A DNA stretch of 64,000 bases. Origin: Aquatica leii. Its lineage: Eukaryota; Arthropoda; Insecta; Coleoptera; Lampyridae. The stretch spans positions 228,926,532-228,990,531 of the forward strand of contig CM069432.1 in NCBI GenBank assembly GCA_035610365.1, written 5' to 3'. The translations under genes and the position numbers were made by a program. Of this stretch, positions 45,001 to 57,402 are shown piece after piece (positions within the stretch are counted from its first letter, which is position 1; every line of letters starts with the position of its first letter). Below the pieces are notes generated by a model. The model worked only from the letters and a program-made list of their open reading frames with translations. It was not told the origin of the DNA and searched no databases.

Positions 45001-46755
45001 AAGTTTTTACATGAATGATTTAAAAACTACCATGTTTTTCAGCGAAAATTTTATATGCCTCACACCGTTAAAAGGATAATAAAATTATTTCTTTCGTAAT
45101 AACGTTTACATATTTAGTGCGTAGAAGTTAATAAACGTTTTTCTCCTTTTAGTTTGGAAACCTCATATTACATATGAATATAAATTGGTAGAAGCCCACT
45201 TCTTAATTACGCCAGAGTAAGAAATAAGATATTTTTTTGTAATAATCTAGAGCAAATTTTATGTAAAATAGTTAATCAATATCTATTAATAAAACATTTT
45301 AGTTAATACAAAAAAAATACAAGCTTAGATCTCCGTTATTTGTTTTACTTTGTAGCTCAAAGTAGTGAGAGTACGTTTAATTTATATAAACAAATTAATA
45401 AAATGACATCAGTACTTTATTATAAAACGCTATAAAAATATACTTTAAAATGCAATAAGTTTCATATCTAAAACCCACGCAATTTTTAATCTCACATATC
45501 ATAAAATATATTTAAAACAGTCTTTATGACTTTTGTTAAATATATTCTTAATAAACATAAATAGGCGAACAAACGTGTTAAAAATTCAGTACAGAAAAGT
45601 AATGTATTTAACTGAGTAAATCGTTTACTGCACATGTAGGTTTTCATAATGTAGTTATTTCTACGACAAAGTTTTCTGGAGAATAAAAATCGAAGAGAAG
45701 GGAATATTATAAACTGTTCATTAACATATAAACTCAATAAATATTATTATTATTAAACACTGATATTTTTATACTTTCGACCAATGTTATAAGACTAATT
45801 TTACAGCTTCATTTAGAGGTTACTATTTGCATATGTACACCTTTAAAGTTGTTTTTACTATAAAATTTGCTATACCAATTGAATATTTAAAACACAAGTG
45901 CCAATATTAAGAATGCACAACTGACATAATTATATATTTTATTGTTAATCACTACGAATACACTAACTTAGATTAAGTAGTATTTCCAAGATTTTTTACG
46001 CATATTCTTTCCTTTCTACGTCAGGTGTTTACTAAATATGTTAATTTCAAAACTATTGTAGATTTTGGCGATTTTACGCATATTTCCAATATATGATAAT
46101 AAAATAAGTACTTTCCTTAAAATGTACAATTATTGAATTAAATCAGCGTTATAACCATTGCATTTATATTATTTACAGAAAACATTGTTTAATATGAATA
46201 CTTATGTAATATAAATTTTTTAAACTAATGAATATTAACTATGTTAAATTAGTGAAACAACCAAGAATTTTAATTACATGGACGTTTATACAAAATGTTA
46301 ATACAACAAACATACAATACAATTTGAATGTTCTTCATATGTGTCTATACATAATGTGCCTTTTAAGATGCATGAATGAAAGTTCATAAAAACATTTTTT
46401 ACCTAAATCAGAACAGAAACATAGACAACAATGACGAGAAAGTCTAAAACCAATTTAAAAATGGCCACATTAAACACAAGTAGTTTAAGAAGTTACTGAC
46501 CTGACAATAATAGAAAAGGGTTGCTTCTAACTGAATAAAATGAATTTCTAAAAAATATTCAAAAGGTTTTGTTCTGAACAAAATAATTATGATTTTACAA
46601 AATTGTAAATATATGTATCTTTTAATTTTATACAAACCAAGTAGCAAAAAAAAAGATAAAAGACACTAAGAATAGAATAAAATATTTAGTGTTGAACTAT
46701 GTAAGTTAAACGTAATTAAAAAATTTGAAAAAACTAAATATTACAATGTAATAGC
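42003..46755. other. AT-rich stretch, no gene seen
   Basis: 4.7 kb of very AT-rich sequence. Short open frames are at chance level and no domain, repeat or RNA gene was recognised. Confidence 0.45.
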
Positions 46756-47528
46756 GAAGGCTTCCACGGTCGGAGTCTCAAATGAGAACATCTTCTGAGT
46801 TTCGACCGTGTCATTGTTGTAATCGAAGTTGCCAACGTTTCGTCCACTTACGTAAGGGGCGATAGAAAATTCGAAAAACTCAAACAAGCAACCGTATTCT
46901 AACTAAGAACCTCTAAAGAGTTAAGTAATCAACTTGTGAACGATTTTAACACCGATTTTATAACTACTAACGTTATTAAAACCGACGTTAAACGTCGTGT
47001 AAATACTGTCGTACAACGACGTCATAAAGCTGGTTGTAGAGCGGTTGTAAACAGGACGTTTTAGCAAGGTGGGTTTGTACGTACAACGAAGTCACTTAAA
47101 AGTCCCTACATATTTAAACTAACCGACTTCTGTAAAGCAGAGGTGACATTTCCCGTAATTCATTTTCATTCATTCTAGGTAGTTTTAATTAAATTCTAGT
47201 GTTGATTTAAACAATTTTCAATTTGTTGTTATAAAGTTTCAAGTAGGTAGGTAATTTTATTGAAAATGTGTGCAGCAGTTGCGAGAAACAAGTTTTAAAG
47301 GCGTTAGATGAGAAGAGATTTCACGCAAGAGACATATTCCAACGCGATTTAAAACGTTGCGCTGTAAGTCTACCATTTTAATTGAATATGATCTCTAATT
47401 ATAATATCATTCTATTTCAATACAATAAGTGTAAACGGCAGCTGAACCGTAGTGGGGAAAAAACTGTCGACCGGACTTTCCGTTCTCTGAAGAAATGAAT
47501 GTGCTCTTAGGACCGGCCAATTTCGCAA

Positions 47529-48078
47529 TTGAAGGGAGTTTCTGCACAATCGTCATCGAAAGAATCAAATTCAGAATCGGAACAAATCGACTATCAAGAT
47601 GCTGATGTCACATTAACTAATGAACAAGTTTTACAGCATGGTACTCCCGACCAGGCAATTGAGGACGATGATGGTGTGCAAAAAGCTCACACCAAAAAGA
47701 AGGCGTTACTCCGACAAAGAAGGGCGACGCTCATACTAACGAAACAATTATGCTAGAATTCAGAAACAAAATTCCCTTGAAGTGCAGGAAGTCGTGTTGT
47801 ACAAGCAAATAGAGAGCATAGCTCAACTATTCCAGCAGCAAAAAGAATTCGAAGTCGATCTAATGAGAAACTTTAAGGAGCAACAGAAAGAAATCCTTCA
47901 ACAAACAACAAATTCATTAATTCGTTGTTTAAATAATGCGTTTCGGTCTCATGACGTAAGTAGATCGTCCACGTCTGCTACACAATCTACCCGTTTGAGA
48001 GAGCATGTGAAGGGATGTTTGTGTTCACAATGTATTAGTAGTACAGAAAAAGATTTTATTTTTTTGTACATATGTTAG
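47529..48078 (+). pseudogene. Harbinger accessory (Myb/SANT-like) protein relic, C-terminal part
   Basis: Two adjacent plus-strand frames (47529-47756 and 47782-48078) encode an acidic, Ser-rich linker ('SSSKESNSESEQIDYQDADV') and then a Gln/Glu-rich helix ('LFQQQKEFEVDLMRNFKEQQ'). This linker-plus-coiled-coil pattern is typical of the C-terminus of Harbinger Myb-like accessory proteins, which bind the element ends and carry the transposase to the nucleus. A recognisable Myb repeat was not found upstream. Stops separate the frames. Confidence 0.4.
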
Positions 48079-48174
48079 AATGTCTCTCTGGTTGTGGAAA
48101 TATAACTTCCACTATATTATGTAAGATGCAGCACGCAGATACAATTTCAAACACAAAGGTAAAATGAATATCAA

Positions 48175-48990
48175 GGCGTCTTAAAAGACACCTCGTGCAT
48201 TTAACCGTCCAAAACCAATCTCAACTGACACTCTTCTAGAACTTAAATAAACATTGAAAGATTCTTCTTCGGGGGTTAATTTTGAAGATTTTATGTACCT
48301 TTTCAAAAGCCAAAGTAGCAGTGGATAAGCTGAGTCCCCCATGATCACGAAAGGAAGATTGACACCATTTATATCAATAGATTTCTAGAACACATTAGTA
48401 ATATTTTACAGGCGACGTAAAACTGATATAACCACCTTTGAAATTAGTGGTTTTGAACAAAGTAGATTGTTTAAAAACTGCTGCATCATGACAAGCACCA
48501 GGTGATTTGCAATTGATATTCCGAAATCTATTAATGTATATATAAGAATCAATTACTGCTAGTTACTGTGTAACAATCTGAGTTATCAACCACTGCTTGT
48601 GGGATCATCGACGGTCACCCTTTCCTATTTATAAAATCCCGATACCCATCAGCTGGGGGTAAAATGAGAATGTGAGTACCATCTAACGCTCCAATTAAAT
48701 GTAGTATATGTGTTATTTTCTCATATTGAAAAAATATATTACCACATTCCACAACGTTGGGCTTATTCAGGCAGGAATCCATCAACTCGCTATTAATAGC
48801 TTTAACAAGTTTATGTACACACTTCCATACAGTCGATTTGTGGACCCCGAAACCATTTCCTCCAACTCGATACTATGCACAGCTTCTCAAAAAATACAAA
48901 GTTTTCATATAATTCTCAAAGACATGTTAATGATTTTTCAACTGTTCGCATAACCACAAACAAGTGTTTTTGGTCATTCGAAAGTTTTCA
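48175..48990 (-). pseudogene. PIF/Harbinger DDE transposase pseudogene
   Basis: Read downward with shifts: 'FGVHKSTVWKCVHKLVKAIN' (helix-turn-helix region), then 'LIGALDGTHILILPPADGYR' with the first catalytic Asp and 'DFINRKG', then 'FVIMGDSAYPLLLWLLKRYI' with the second Asp, then 'SSRRVSVEIGFGRLNARGVF' with the Glu. All three catalytic residues are recognisable in order, but stop codons and shifts break the frame at least four times. Confidence 0.7.
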
Positions 48991-49636
48991 GACCAATCAC
49001 CATCGCTGAATGTTCTAAAACAATTGTGTCCTACCAACCATTACTTTTCTTCTTCATCCACATAGTTTTACGATTATTTGTAAAATTGGTCGTAAGTTTA
49101 AGAACGTATGACTGGGCGTGGTTCTTTTTAAAAACACTAATAATATTTGATTTAAATGATTTCGACACTTTATAATGTTGTTTATGAAAAAGTTACACAA
49201 GTTGGTTGGCGTACGTATATAGCTGCCATATCGTTAGAAAAATACTCATATAAATAGTTGATGGATTTATGGCCCAACGAATTTGGAAACGAAAGTATTA
49301 AGAGTGTATTAAATAGGATACATAATCATTAAATAACCCATAAAACAATTAACAAATTCATAACAAATGTGAAGTTCTTCAGTTAAATGTTATAACATCC
49401 GAGCACAAAATACACCTTAGTAACTTCGTTTTGTGTAAACACTTTTCACAAAACAATTTTTATAACGTTAGTAGTTATAAAATAGGTGTTAGGTGTCCGT
49501 GTAAACGTAGTCACAGAACCACTACAAAGTCAAGTAATCAACGTGTGAATCTAAAGTCAATAAAAGGTTACGGTTGAAAAGGGGCGTGTCTTTGATAAAA
49601 GAGTAATAACCGAAAACCCAAGAAGAGATAACTCGT

Positions 49637-50190
49637 AACCATGATCACGATTAAAATAATTTAAGTGTTTTGATGATTTCTATGCTCTCTTGGATTTTCC
49701 TATTGAAGAAAAATGGATATTTAGCAATCACCAAAACGTTATCAAAATCTATCTTGTGACCTGTAGGAAAATGATGTTCAGCAGCCGCAGATTTAGAATA
49801 CCTTCTCTTTATACAACGATCATGTTCTGAAATGCTTGTAGTGACGGAACAACAGGTTTCACCAATGTAGACTAAATCAGACGAACAAGAAATATGGTAT
49901 ACACCTTGAAATGAAAGTGAAAGAAATTTGTCCTTGAGAGAAGGTAGAATCTAAGAGATTTTGCCCTATCAAAGTCCCTACGAAGACTTTTCAAGACTAA
50001 CTCTTCCCAGTTAGAAATTTTGGATTTAGGAACTTTAAATAATTCAAAGATTTTGCCAGTGTGAATACGAATGGGATCTAAGATGTGTCGACAAAGATGT
50101 CTTACAGAAGACTCGACACCACATAAAATGTCTTGTTTAAATATGTGTTTGGGAGCAACGGCGAAATGCAAACACTTAGATAGCATTGAT
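49637..50190 (-). pseudogene. Penelope-like element: N-terminal piece and GIY-YIG endonuclease relic
   Basis: The minus frame 50186-49930 gives 'LSKCLHFAVAPKHIFKQDIL', 'CGVESSVRHL' and 'WEELVLKSLRRDFDRAK', as found near the start of Penelope-like ORFs. A different frame, 49905-49640, gives 'GVYHISCSSDLVYIGETCCS', 'EHDRCIKRR', 'AAAEHHFPTGHKIDFDN' and 'FNRKIQESIEI', a GIY-YIG-type endonuclease with the YIG and EH segments. The whole reverse transcriptase that should lie between them is missing. Product and activity are lost. Confidence 0.55.
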
Positions 50191-50620
50191 TCCTGTTCTG
50201 AAGTGAGTCAAGCTAGATAAATTGACGACCGCTTGCAAGATGTCAGCAGTAGATGAAACTTTGTGATTCTTGGATTCAAATAATTTAAACTTTCTGAGAT
50301 GAACTTCGAATCAAACTAATGGTTCTCTCCCATTTCTGGACGTTCTTGTGACTGGTAAGCCCGACTGACTTCTGACAGATACCTTCATGCTTCGTCAAAT
50401 CATCATCCTGCACAAAAACGTTCTGTTATTTAATTTTTGGTTCACAAATTGATTACCTAACTCTTTAAAGGTTCTTACTTAGATTTCGGTTGCTTGTTTT
50501 TCAATTTTTCTTTCAAGCCCTGATAAAACCCCTTATGAAGCAAAATGTTGGCAACTTCGGCTATAACAATGACACGGTCCAAAGGCGGAAGACGTCTTAG
50601 TATAAATATTACAACTTCGA

Positions 50621-52603
50621 ATTATGTGTCTATTATTTCAGAAGAGCAGTGAATAGTGCAAACAAAACTAAAGCATTTTACACATGATTTCTCGTGTTAT
50701 CGTATTTGTACGCTGGTCTTAAATTTGTAAACAAAAATAGTTGCAACATTGGATTTATACGCATTAGATATATTCAAAACTTTAAATGGAAGATATAGGA
50801 AATCTCAAATATAAAAAAAACTACTACAAAAAAATAGATTGGGGTGCGTTTACACCCCACCTGACCTGTTAAAGGTTACTAAAATCTTATATCCGGTTTA
50901 GTTTATGTCATATTGTGCACTTTTTAATCAATGAATTGATGTTTTTCAAACATGATCTTTTTTAGATAAATTATCAAGATTATCCCTAGTAAGTAATGGC
51001 ATGTTGAAAAATCATCTTCAAAAAATGACTTATATTCAAAGAAACCAATTCAACTAATATGCAGTGCACAATACACAAAAAAAAATAGAAAAAAATACAC
51101 ATTTTGATTTAAAAAAATGTATTTCACATTTCATTTACGATAATTTGTAAACAGTATTACTAAATTCGTGTAAAGAGTTTGCTTCAAAGCTAATAAAAGG
51201 TAGTTGCGGCAGTAAAAAAAAAGACGACTTCGTTAATGTTAATTTGCTTTATCAAAACAAAAAGGTGCTTCCATTTGCATAAATAAATTTCCAATTTACT
51301 ATTAGTTGCTTTCGACGATATATAAAAGTCAAAAATTGCTGCTGTAATTTACCCTAATCAGTAATTTTAATAAATTGACGTTAAAACATTACTGCAGAAA
51401 GTTACTATTACTTCCGATATAAAATTCAATAACATTTATATACTGATACAGATCATTATATAATCAGTAACGCTGCTAATTAAAATGTGGTTTATTTTAT
51501 TCAAAATTTATTTTTTTTAATGACACAAAACTAGAATCTTTGTAATTTTAAACAATAATGTATAATAATTAGCGAAAATGATTAATACTCAAGAATACCA
51601 CAATAAACTATATTTAAATGTCACAAGTGAAATTTTATTTGAAATTATATATTAATGCACAGCTGTTACGTGATTAGATGCAATAAATAATAACAATCAT
51701 ATACTAACTTTAAAAGTTTTAGAACTTCCATGACAGACAAGAACGAAAACGTTAAATATTATTTACCATTTTTTGTTGAATTTGAATAGCATGATAAATC
51801 GTATTGCAAAGTTCAACTTATGTAAACATTGTGAGTCTTTAAATTAATTCAATTAATAGAAAGTACAGCATAAGGAAATCTTAGTGCTAATATATCTATT
51901 TTATGTTCTAATAGATATACCGTTTTATTTTAACGATACCTTTACTTTCAGATTTTTACAGCGTCAGCACATATTGAAAGTTTATAAATAAATCCATAAT
52001 TAGCAGAAAGCATAAAAACGAGTATGAGAATTAAAATTTCATTACCTCACTTAGAAGAAATATGATGTACTTACTACAAGTGATTAATAATATTTTTTAA
52101 ATAAAAATTACTATATGTTCATGCTAGTCGATGACCAATGATTATGGTAAAAACCAATTAGTTATTTTGCAAATATTAGTAGTATTTATGCTGTAAGCGA
52201 TCTAAAAATTACCAAATTAAATATAAATATAAAAGATTAGGTTATAATATTAGAAAAAACTTTTTTTGGAATTAAATACCAGACTTGATTTACCGTATTA
52301 AAGATTTTTTTGAATGTTGCAAAAATATATTTAAATGTGTACGTTGAAATATCTTTACGAATACACATCAATAGTGTATACAAATAAAAGTGACTGTACA
52401 ATGCACACGGCATTACTGTTTCATATAGTATGAATAGTTTATTATAAATTACAATACAGTAGACATATGTGGCGCGTATCTTCATAAATACATTTTATTT
52501 TATCAATAGGAGTAACATTCTTTTACAAGCATTGAAATCTCGATCTTTTGTGCCTTTCCGTTTAAAAAATTCAGTTCATTGATACTTTGTTGGTAATTAA
52601 AAT
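50621..52603. other. AT-rich stretch, no gene seen
   Basis: No recognisable frame, repeat or RNA gene was noticed in this 2 kb. Confidence 0.4.
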
Positions 52604-52876
52604 TGCTAGGAAGTTAGCAATGTTTATTTTAGATTAGGATTATGTAATGTATTAAGAGAAACGAGATGTTAGGAAGTTGGTAATGATTATTTTAGACAAT
52701 GTAACTAGTCCGAATAGAGTAACCATAAACAAGCCAATGAAAAACATATGTCAATGTAGATCATGATGTCAATGTATGTAGTAATCATAAAAATAGAAAA
52801 GTAACTGTGTTCTTGCATTGTTGTATTATATTGTAAACGCCACTTAGTTAATAAATAGAAGCGTCAAATTAAAACA
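52604..52876 (+). repeat. 5' LTR of gypsy element 2
   Basis: It contains an internal near-duplication of its first 60 bases: TAGGAAGTTAGCAATG at 52607 and TAGGAAGTTGGTAATG about 60 bp later. The same duplication is present in the 3' LTR, so it predates insertion. It ends ATTAAAACA just before TGGCGCAGTCGG. Confidence 0.75.
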
Positions 52877-52979
52877 TGGCGCAGTCGGTAAAGTGTAAAA
52901 TAATGGACAGTAAAGCATAATTTCGCAATAAACAAAGCACATGCGAGAGTACCAGTGTTAGAAAACCAAGTATAAATAA

Positions 52980-53700
52980 GTTTAAATCTACCTACATGAA
53001 AATGGATATGAGAAGACCAAAAAAAATTAGTTTTAAGGGTAACGTAGCTGACAATTTAAGGAAATTTTTACAAAAGTTTGAAATGTGCAACTGAATCACA
53101 CATGAAACCTGATAAATTGCATTGGTGAAGAGGGTGTCGAAATATTTAACACTCTGAAATTGGAGGATGCTGATCGTAAAGCTTATGCAAAAGTTGATTA
53201 GTTTAAATTTTACACTAACCCAAAGAATGCTGTATATGAACGGTTTAAGTTTTTTGGCCGTAAGCAAAAAGAAAGTTAAAGTTTTGATTATTTTTAACAG
53301 ACTTAAAGAAGTAATTAAGTAGCTGCGTGTTTGAAACACAAGAGAATTATTCTGGGAATATGTGACAAAAGCTTACAAAGACGATTGCTGGGAGGTGAGA
53401 AGTTGGATTGAATTAAAGCAGCTGATGAGTGTAGAAATGCGAAGATTACAAAAACTCAAATAGAAAATGTACAAAGGCAGAAAGCATGTATAGTAAAAAG
53501 AAAGGAAGTTAACAAGTTCTTTCACAAAAGCAAACAAGACCGATGTCAGGAAGATAAAACATCTTACAGCTGTTTCAAGTTCGATGGCCCGAGGAAATGT
53601 GAAACCTATGGAAAGAAATGCAACACATGCAGATTGTTGCATAATTAAATATGTAATTAAACGTCAAGCAGAATCTTTAAGATGTTTGAGTAAAAAAAAA
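52980..53700 (+). pseudogene. Gag relic of gypsy element 2
   Basis: Broken plus-strand frames give 'GEEGVEIFNTLKLEDADRKA', 'FYTNPKNAVYERFKFFGRKQ' and a later Cys-rich tail with 'CFKF...CETYGKKCNTC'. This is the same order as the gag of element 1 ('GDEGLDVYNNFEYVEGEDKN', 'CSPKRNVVFHRYMF', zinc knuckles). Several stops and frameshifts are present. Confidence 0.6.
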
Positions 53701-54059
53701 TGATTAGCAAAATATTGAACTATTCACTCGAACGGGAAAATTTACAGATAAATGTAAAACACATCTTATACCAAATTTTAATCCAGTAGCTAGATCGCCA
53801 AGTAGGTCCCAATGTCAATTAGACCAAAATTAAAGAATAAATTAGATGAGTTAGAGATAAGGGGTATTATAAGTAGGGTTGGAAAATCCAAGTCAGTGGG
53901 TTAGTAATTTGGTCATTATAGAGAAGCTAATGGCAGTATAAAGCTGAAAAACCGATCTGAATAGAGCAATACAGAGGCTATTTTACAATCCCCAGAATTG
54001 AAGAGACAAGAAAGAAATACTTTACTCTAATTGTTTTAAAGGATGGATTTATTAAATAG

Positions 54060-54890
54060 ACATGATAAACAGTCCAGTAACATCTGCACATTCAGTACGG
54101 TTTTTAGTTGCTATACATTTAATAGACTCCCCTTTGGTGTTTCAAATGCTCCTGAATATTTTCAGAAAGTAAATGAAAGTAATTTTGGTGATAATCCCAA
54201 TGTAGTAGTATAATTTGATAATATACTCATAGCCGCAAAATCAGGAAAAGAGCATGATGAGACACTTCAATTAATATTACAAACAGCAAAAAGTTTGGGT
54301 GTTAAATTTAATAAGGATAAACTTCAGTATAGGATTGAATGTGTAAAGTATATAGGGTATTGTTTTAATAAACAAGTAATTACATCTGATGATAGAATTG
54401 AAGCGATAAAATGTTTAGTAAATCCAAAAAATATTAAAGAACTACAAAAGTTCTTAGGTATGGTTAATTATTTGAGACTGTTTATTCCAAATTTTGCGGA
54501 GTTAACAGTCCCAATTAAGCAACTATTAAAAAAATATAGTTTTGCATAGCTACCTATATATGATTAAAGTTTTCAAAAAATTATAGCAATATTGTGTACA
54601 AAACCTGGGTTAGCGCATTTCGATAGCAACAATAATTCAGTGTGATGCATCGAACGATGGGTTAGGAGCTTGTTTAATACAAGATGGGACAGCCAATCTA
54701 CAATGCATCTCGTAGTTTAACTGAAGTAGAGAAAGCTTATTCTCAAATAGAGAAGAAATTACTGGCTATAGTATCGCCACTCATAAATTTCATTATTTTA
54801 TATACGGACGTGAAGTTAAGCTAGTTACAGATCACAAACTGATTTAACAGATGTTCTAGATAGTGTAGAGAAACATTTTAAAATTACTAA
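54060..54890 (+). pseudogene. Reverse transcriptase / RNase H relic of gypsy element 2
   Basis: Pieces read 'RLPFGVSNAPEYFQK', then a destroyed catalytic box (a stop followed by FDNILIAA where YxDDI is expected), then the open segment 54295-54549 with 'KFNKDKLQYRIECVKYIGYC', 'IKELQKFLGMVNYLRLFIPN' and 'VPIKQLLKK'. RNase H follows in broken frames ('QCDASNDGLGACLIQDG', 'LVTDHK'). It is dead. Confidence 0.7.
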
Positions 54891-55009
54891 CGTCAAGAAA
54901 AATTTTTTTTCAGAATTACATAGCTAATGATGAAGAGTTAAAGATACTTATTGGCTTTATTCAGTTTAGGTGGCCTGCACAGTATAAATTAGTACCAGAG
55001 TGTATAAAA

Positions 55010-55677
55010 GTGTATTGGCTCCATCATGCAGAAATTCAATTAATAAACAATTTGCTATTCTTAAATAACAGGTTGATTGTTCCTAAGTCATTAGTACCTG
55101 ATATGTTAAATTTAGTTCACAAATGTCATTTTGGTGTCAGTCAGACACTAGCTTTAGCAAAAATTAGCTTATATTGGCTCAATATGTATAAGGATAATCA
55201 ATCCATGGTTTCCAAATGTAAAATTTGTGAGAAATACAGAAGAAATAATCGCAAGGATCCTATGATAGCACATGAAATGCCTCACAGTCCTTTTGAGAAA
55301 ATTGAAATATTTTTAAATTCGGGAGAAAAATTACTTGGCACTAATGAACTATTTTTTTAAGTGGTTAAAAGTAATACAATTAAAAGGTAAAATATCCAGC
55401 TATATTAATGATAGTTACACTTCGACACATGAAGTTCCAAATAAAATTATTGCAGACACTTAGCTCATACGAGTGCCGAAAATTTGCAGAAGAGTGGAAT
55501 TTTAAGATTAGGACAAACAGTCCTCGTTACCCTGAATGTAACGGGTTGGCTGAGAAAACTGTGGGCATAGCCAAAAGCATGTTAAAGAAATTTGATGATT
55601 TTTTGACATCTTTAATGTGTTATAGAAACGCACCGATAATCGGTGTAAGGTTGTCACCTGGCCAAATTGTACCCTAG
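55010..55677 (+). pseudogene. Integrase relic of gypsy element 2
   Basis: 55010-55360 encodes the zinc module: 'MLNLVHKCHFGVSQTLALAK' and 'CKICEKYRRNNRKDPMIAHE'. After a break, 55408-55677 encodes 'ECRKFAEEWNFKIRTNSPRY', 'PECNGLAEKTVGIAKSML' with the catalytic Glu, and 'CYRNAPIIGVRLSPGQ'. The first two catalytic Asp segments are lost between the two frames. Confidence 0.7.
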
Positions 55678-56052
55678 TACTCATGACCATAACGATGTAA
55701 AATGTAAATTGGAAACAAAGAGAATGCTGGACACGGCATAATATAACATAGGTAGTAGTAAAGAAAAATCATTACTAGAAGGTGAAATGTAGTATTACAA
55801 AAATATAAAACTTGGAAACCAGCTTAAATTGAAACTAAACTTGTGAAACCTAGATCATATATTGAGATTAAATAATTTGTACAAATAGCAATCATATTAG
55901 AAAATCCCACATTGAACCTGTATTTTAGTATTCTGAAAGTACACTTTCTAGTTCTAAAGATTCAGAACCGACTCCTCAAATTGTTTCTGAAAAAAGGTTG
56001 AGACGCAAACCTGTACGATTACAGAAATATGTAATGTATTAGAGAAGAGAGA

Positions 56053-56242
56053 TGTTAGGAAGTTAGTAATTATTATTTTAGATTAGGATTAGGTAATGTA
56101 TTAAGAGAAGGGAGATGTTTAGAAGTTGGCAATGATTATTTTAGACACTGCAATTAGACAGAATACAGTTGGCAACCATAAACAACAAGTATTATATTGT
56201 AAACGCCAATTAATTAATAAACGGAAGCATTAAATTAAAACA
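56053..56242 (+). repeat. 3' LTR of gypsy element 2
   Basis: 190 bp with the same start, internal duplication and end as the 5' LTR, missing about 80 bp relative to it. Preceded by the pol C-terminal motif 'RRKPVRLQKYV' in broken frame. Confidence 0.75.
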
Positions 56243-56990
56243 AAAACCACATATCAAATTTTCGTACAGGAAATATTCTATTGATATCACTCAAAACTCA
56301 AGAAAAAGCGATCTTACAAATTATTTGCATATATGTAAACGTATGTTTCTATTCTGCGTCTATAATAAAGCCATTACAGCACTAAAAACAATGCGGTAAT
56401 GGATTATTAGCGTGCTGTAGTAGAACAGTATAATTTTCTATTTTAATGTTGGTAATATTGAAATGTGCTATCAAAGAGAATCATTTTGTTTAATAATGAA
56501 AACAATTATATTATAATATATTTTTGATTTTAGATCGAACAATTACAATATACATTGATATATACATTAGATGTATCTTGTGCATTCATTATTACTCCAA
56601 GTAAGTTCTTAGTTGATACATTTTTGCAAAATGTACTATTATTTCTAATTGTAGTAGTGTTATGTGTGCCGGAAGCAAATTCCGACTGTGAAGCATTAGA
56701 GCATACAGGTAAATCAAAATTCGTACATACGAGAAACTGCTATCTTTCCTTTTAAAGAAGTGTGAACATAACCCTCAGACAGCAGAAGATTTCCAAGTTT
56801 GCTAAATGTGTCCAACTTGATCGTCGAAAGCAGTGCCCAATGAAAAGCTAATTTTAGAAATGTTGCAATGTTTTTTGACATCTTTCCCATTATGTTAATA
56901 CCGAGTGGGCTATTAATACAATAACCGTTACGATAAGTTATGAAGAATCGTTTATGAGAAATGTTTTTGGGTCGTAAACTAATATATATT

Positions 56991-57116
56991 TTTTATGCCT
57001 CCGTCCGTTTTGACGTATTTTACAAGCAATATAATCGGCCGGAAAAATTACTTTTCCGGACTAGGGCGGTAAAGTCAAGGTTAAATGTAGTAGAATTTTA
57101 TAACTAGAAGTTGGCA
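56991..57116. repeat. Outer inverted repeat, left arm
   Basis: It contains CCTCCGTCCGTTTTGACGTA, then ATAATCGGCCGGAAAA, GGGCGGTAAAG and GTAGAATTTTATAACTA. The reverse complement of 61011-61127 gives the same blocks in the same order, so the two arms are inverted copies of about 120 bp, 4 kb apart. Confidence 0.75.
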
Positions 57117-57402
57117 GTCATTCCCCTTCCTTCAATAGTTTATGTGTCATGTCATGTATGTCAAAATTATTATTATATGAGCTTGGTTAAATATTATACT
57201 ACTCCAAATTACCTATAACGACTTTTCTAATAACGAATGCAAACTTATTTCAATCTTATTGACAAAGAGAACGATAAAGGCAACCGCAAAACTAAAAATC
57301 ACTTAAACTTATATCGATCAAGTAAGTATACCTATGTATATGAAACATCTATAACTTGAAATTGTAACTTTTAGCTTAATCAACAGCATATTAACATCAC
57401 TA

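Larger units (their letters stand above)
46935..49505. mobile_element. PIF/Harbinger element (two-gene type), decayed
   Basis: ATTTTATAACTACTAACGTT at 46955 is repeated as its exact complement at 49464-49483, with looser inverted similarity extending outward by about 20 bp (the TIR). Between them lie divergently read relics: a Myb/SANT-accessory-like frame on the plus strand (47270-48080) and the DDE transposase on the minus strand (48175-48990). That is the usual two-protein layout of PIF/Harbinger elements. Confidence 0.65.
46756..50620 (-). mobile_element. Penelope-like element relic with inverted flanks, hosting a Harbinger insertion
   Basis: The outer segments are inverse copies: GACCGTGTCATTGTTGTAAT at 46804 continuing to about 46935, and its complement about 50445-50579, together roughly 130-150 bp with mismatches. 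Inside the right flank, the minus strand encodes Penelope-like pieces including a GIY-YIG segment (49637-49905). Penelope-like elements are known for terminal repeats that may be inverted, which fits. A Harbinger element (about 46935-49505) sits against the left flank. The arrangement is inferred; alternatively two independent repeats flank unrelated debris. Confidence 0.5.
52604..56242 (+). mobile_element. Second Ty3/gypsy LTR retrotransposon, heavily decayed
   Basis: The LTRs are 52604-52876 (273 bp) and 56053-56242 (190 bp). Both start TG(C/T)TAGGAAGTTAG and end ATTAAAACA; the right one lacks about 80 bp present in the middle of the left. TGGCGCAGTCGGTAAAG follows the left LTR as a primer-binding site. 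The interior carries gag, reverse transcriptase, RNase H and integrase remnants full of stops. The flanks AAAAT and AAAAC could be a worn target duplication. It differs clearly from gypsy element 1 and is much older. Confidence 0.8.
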
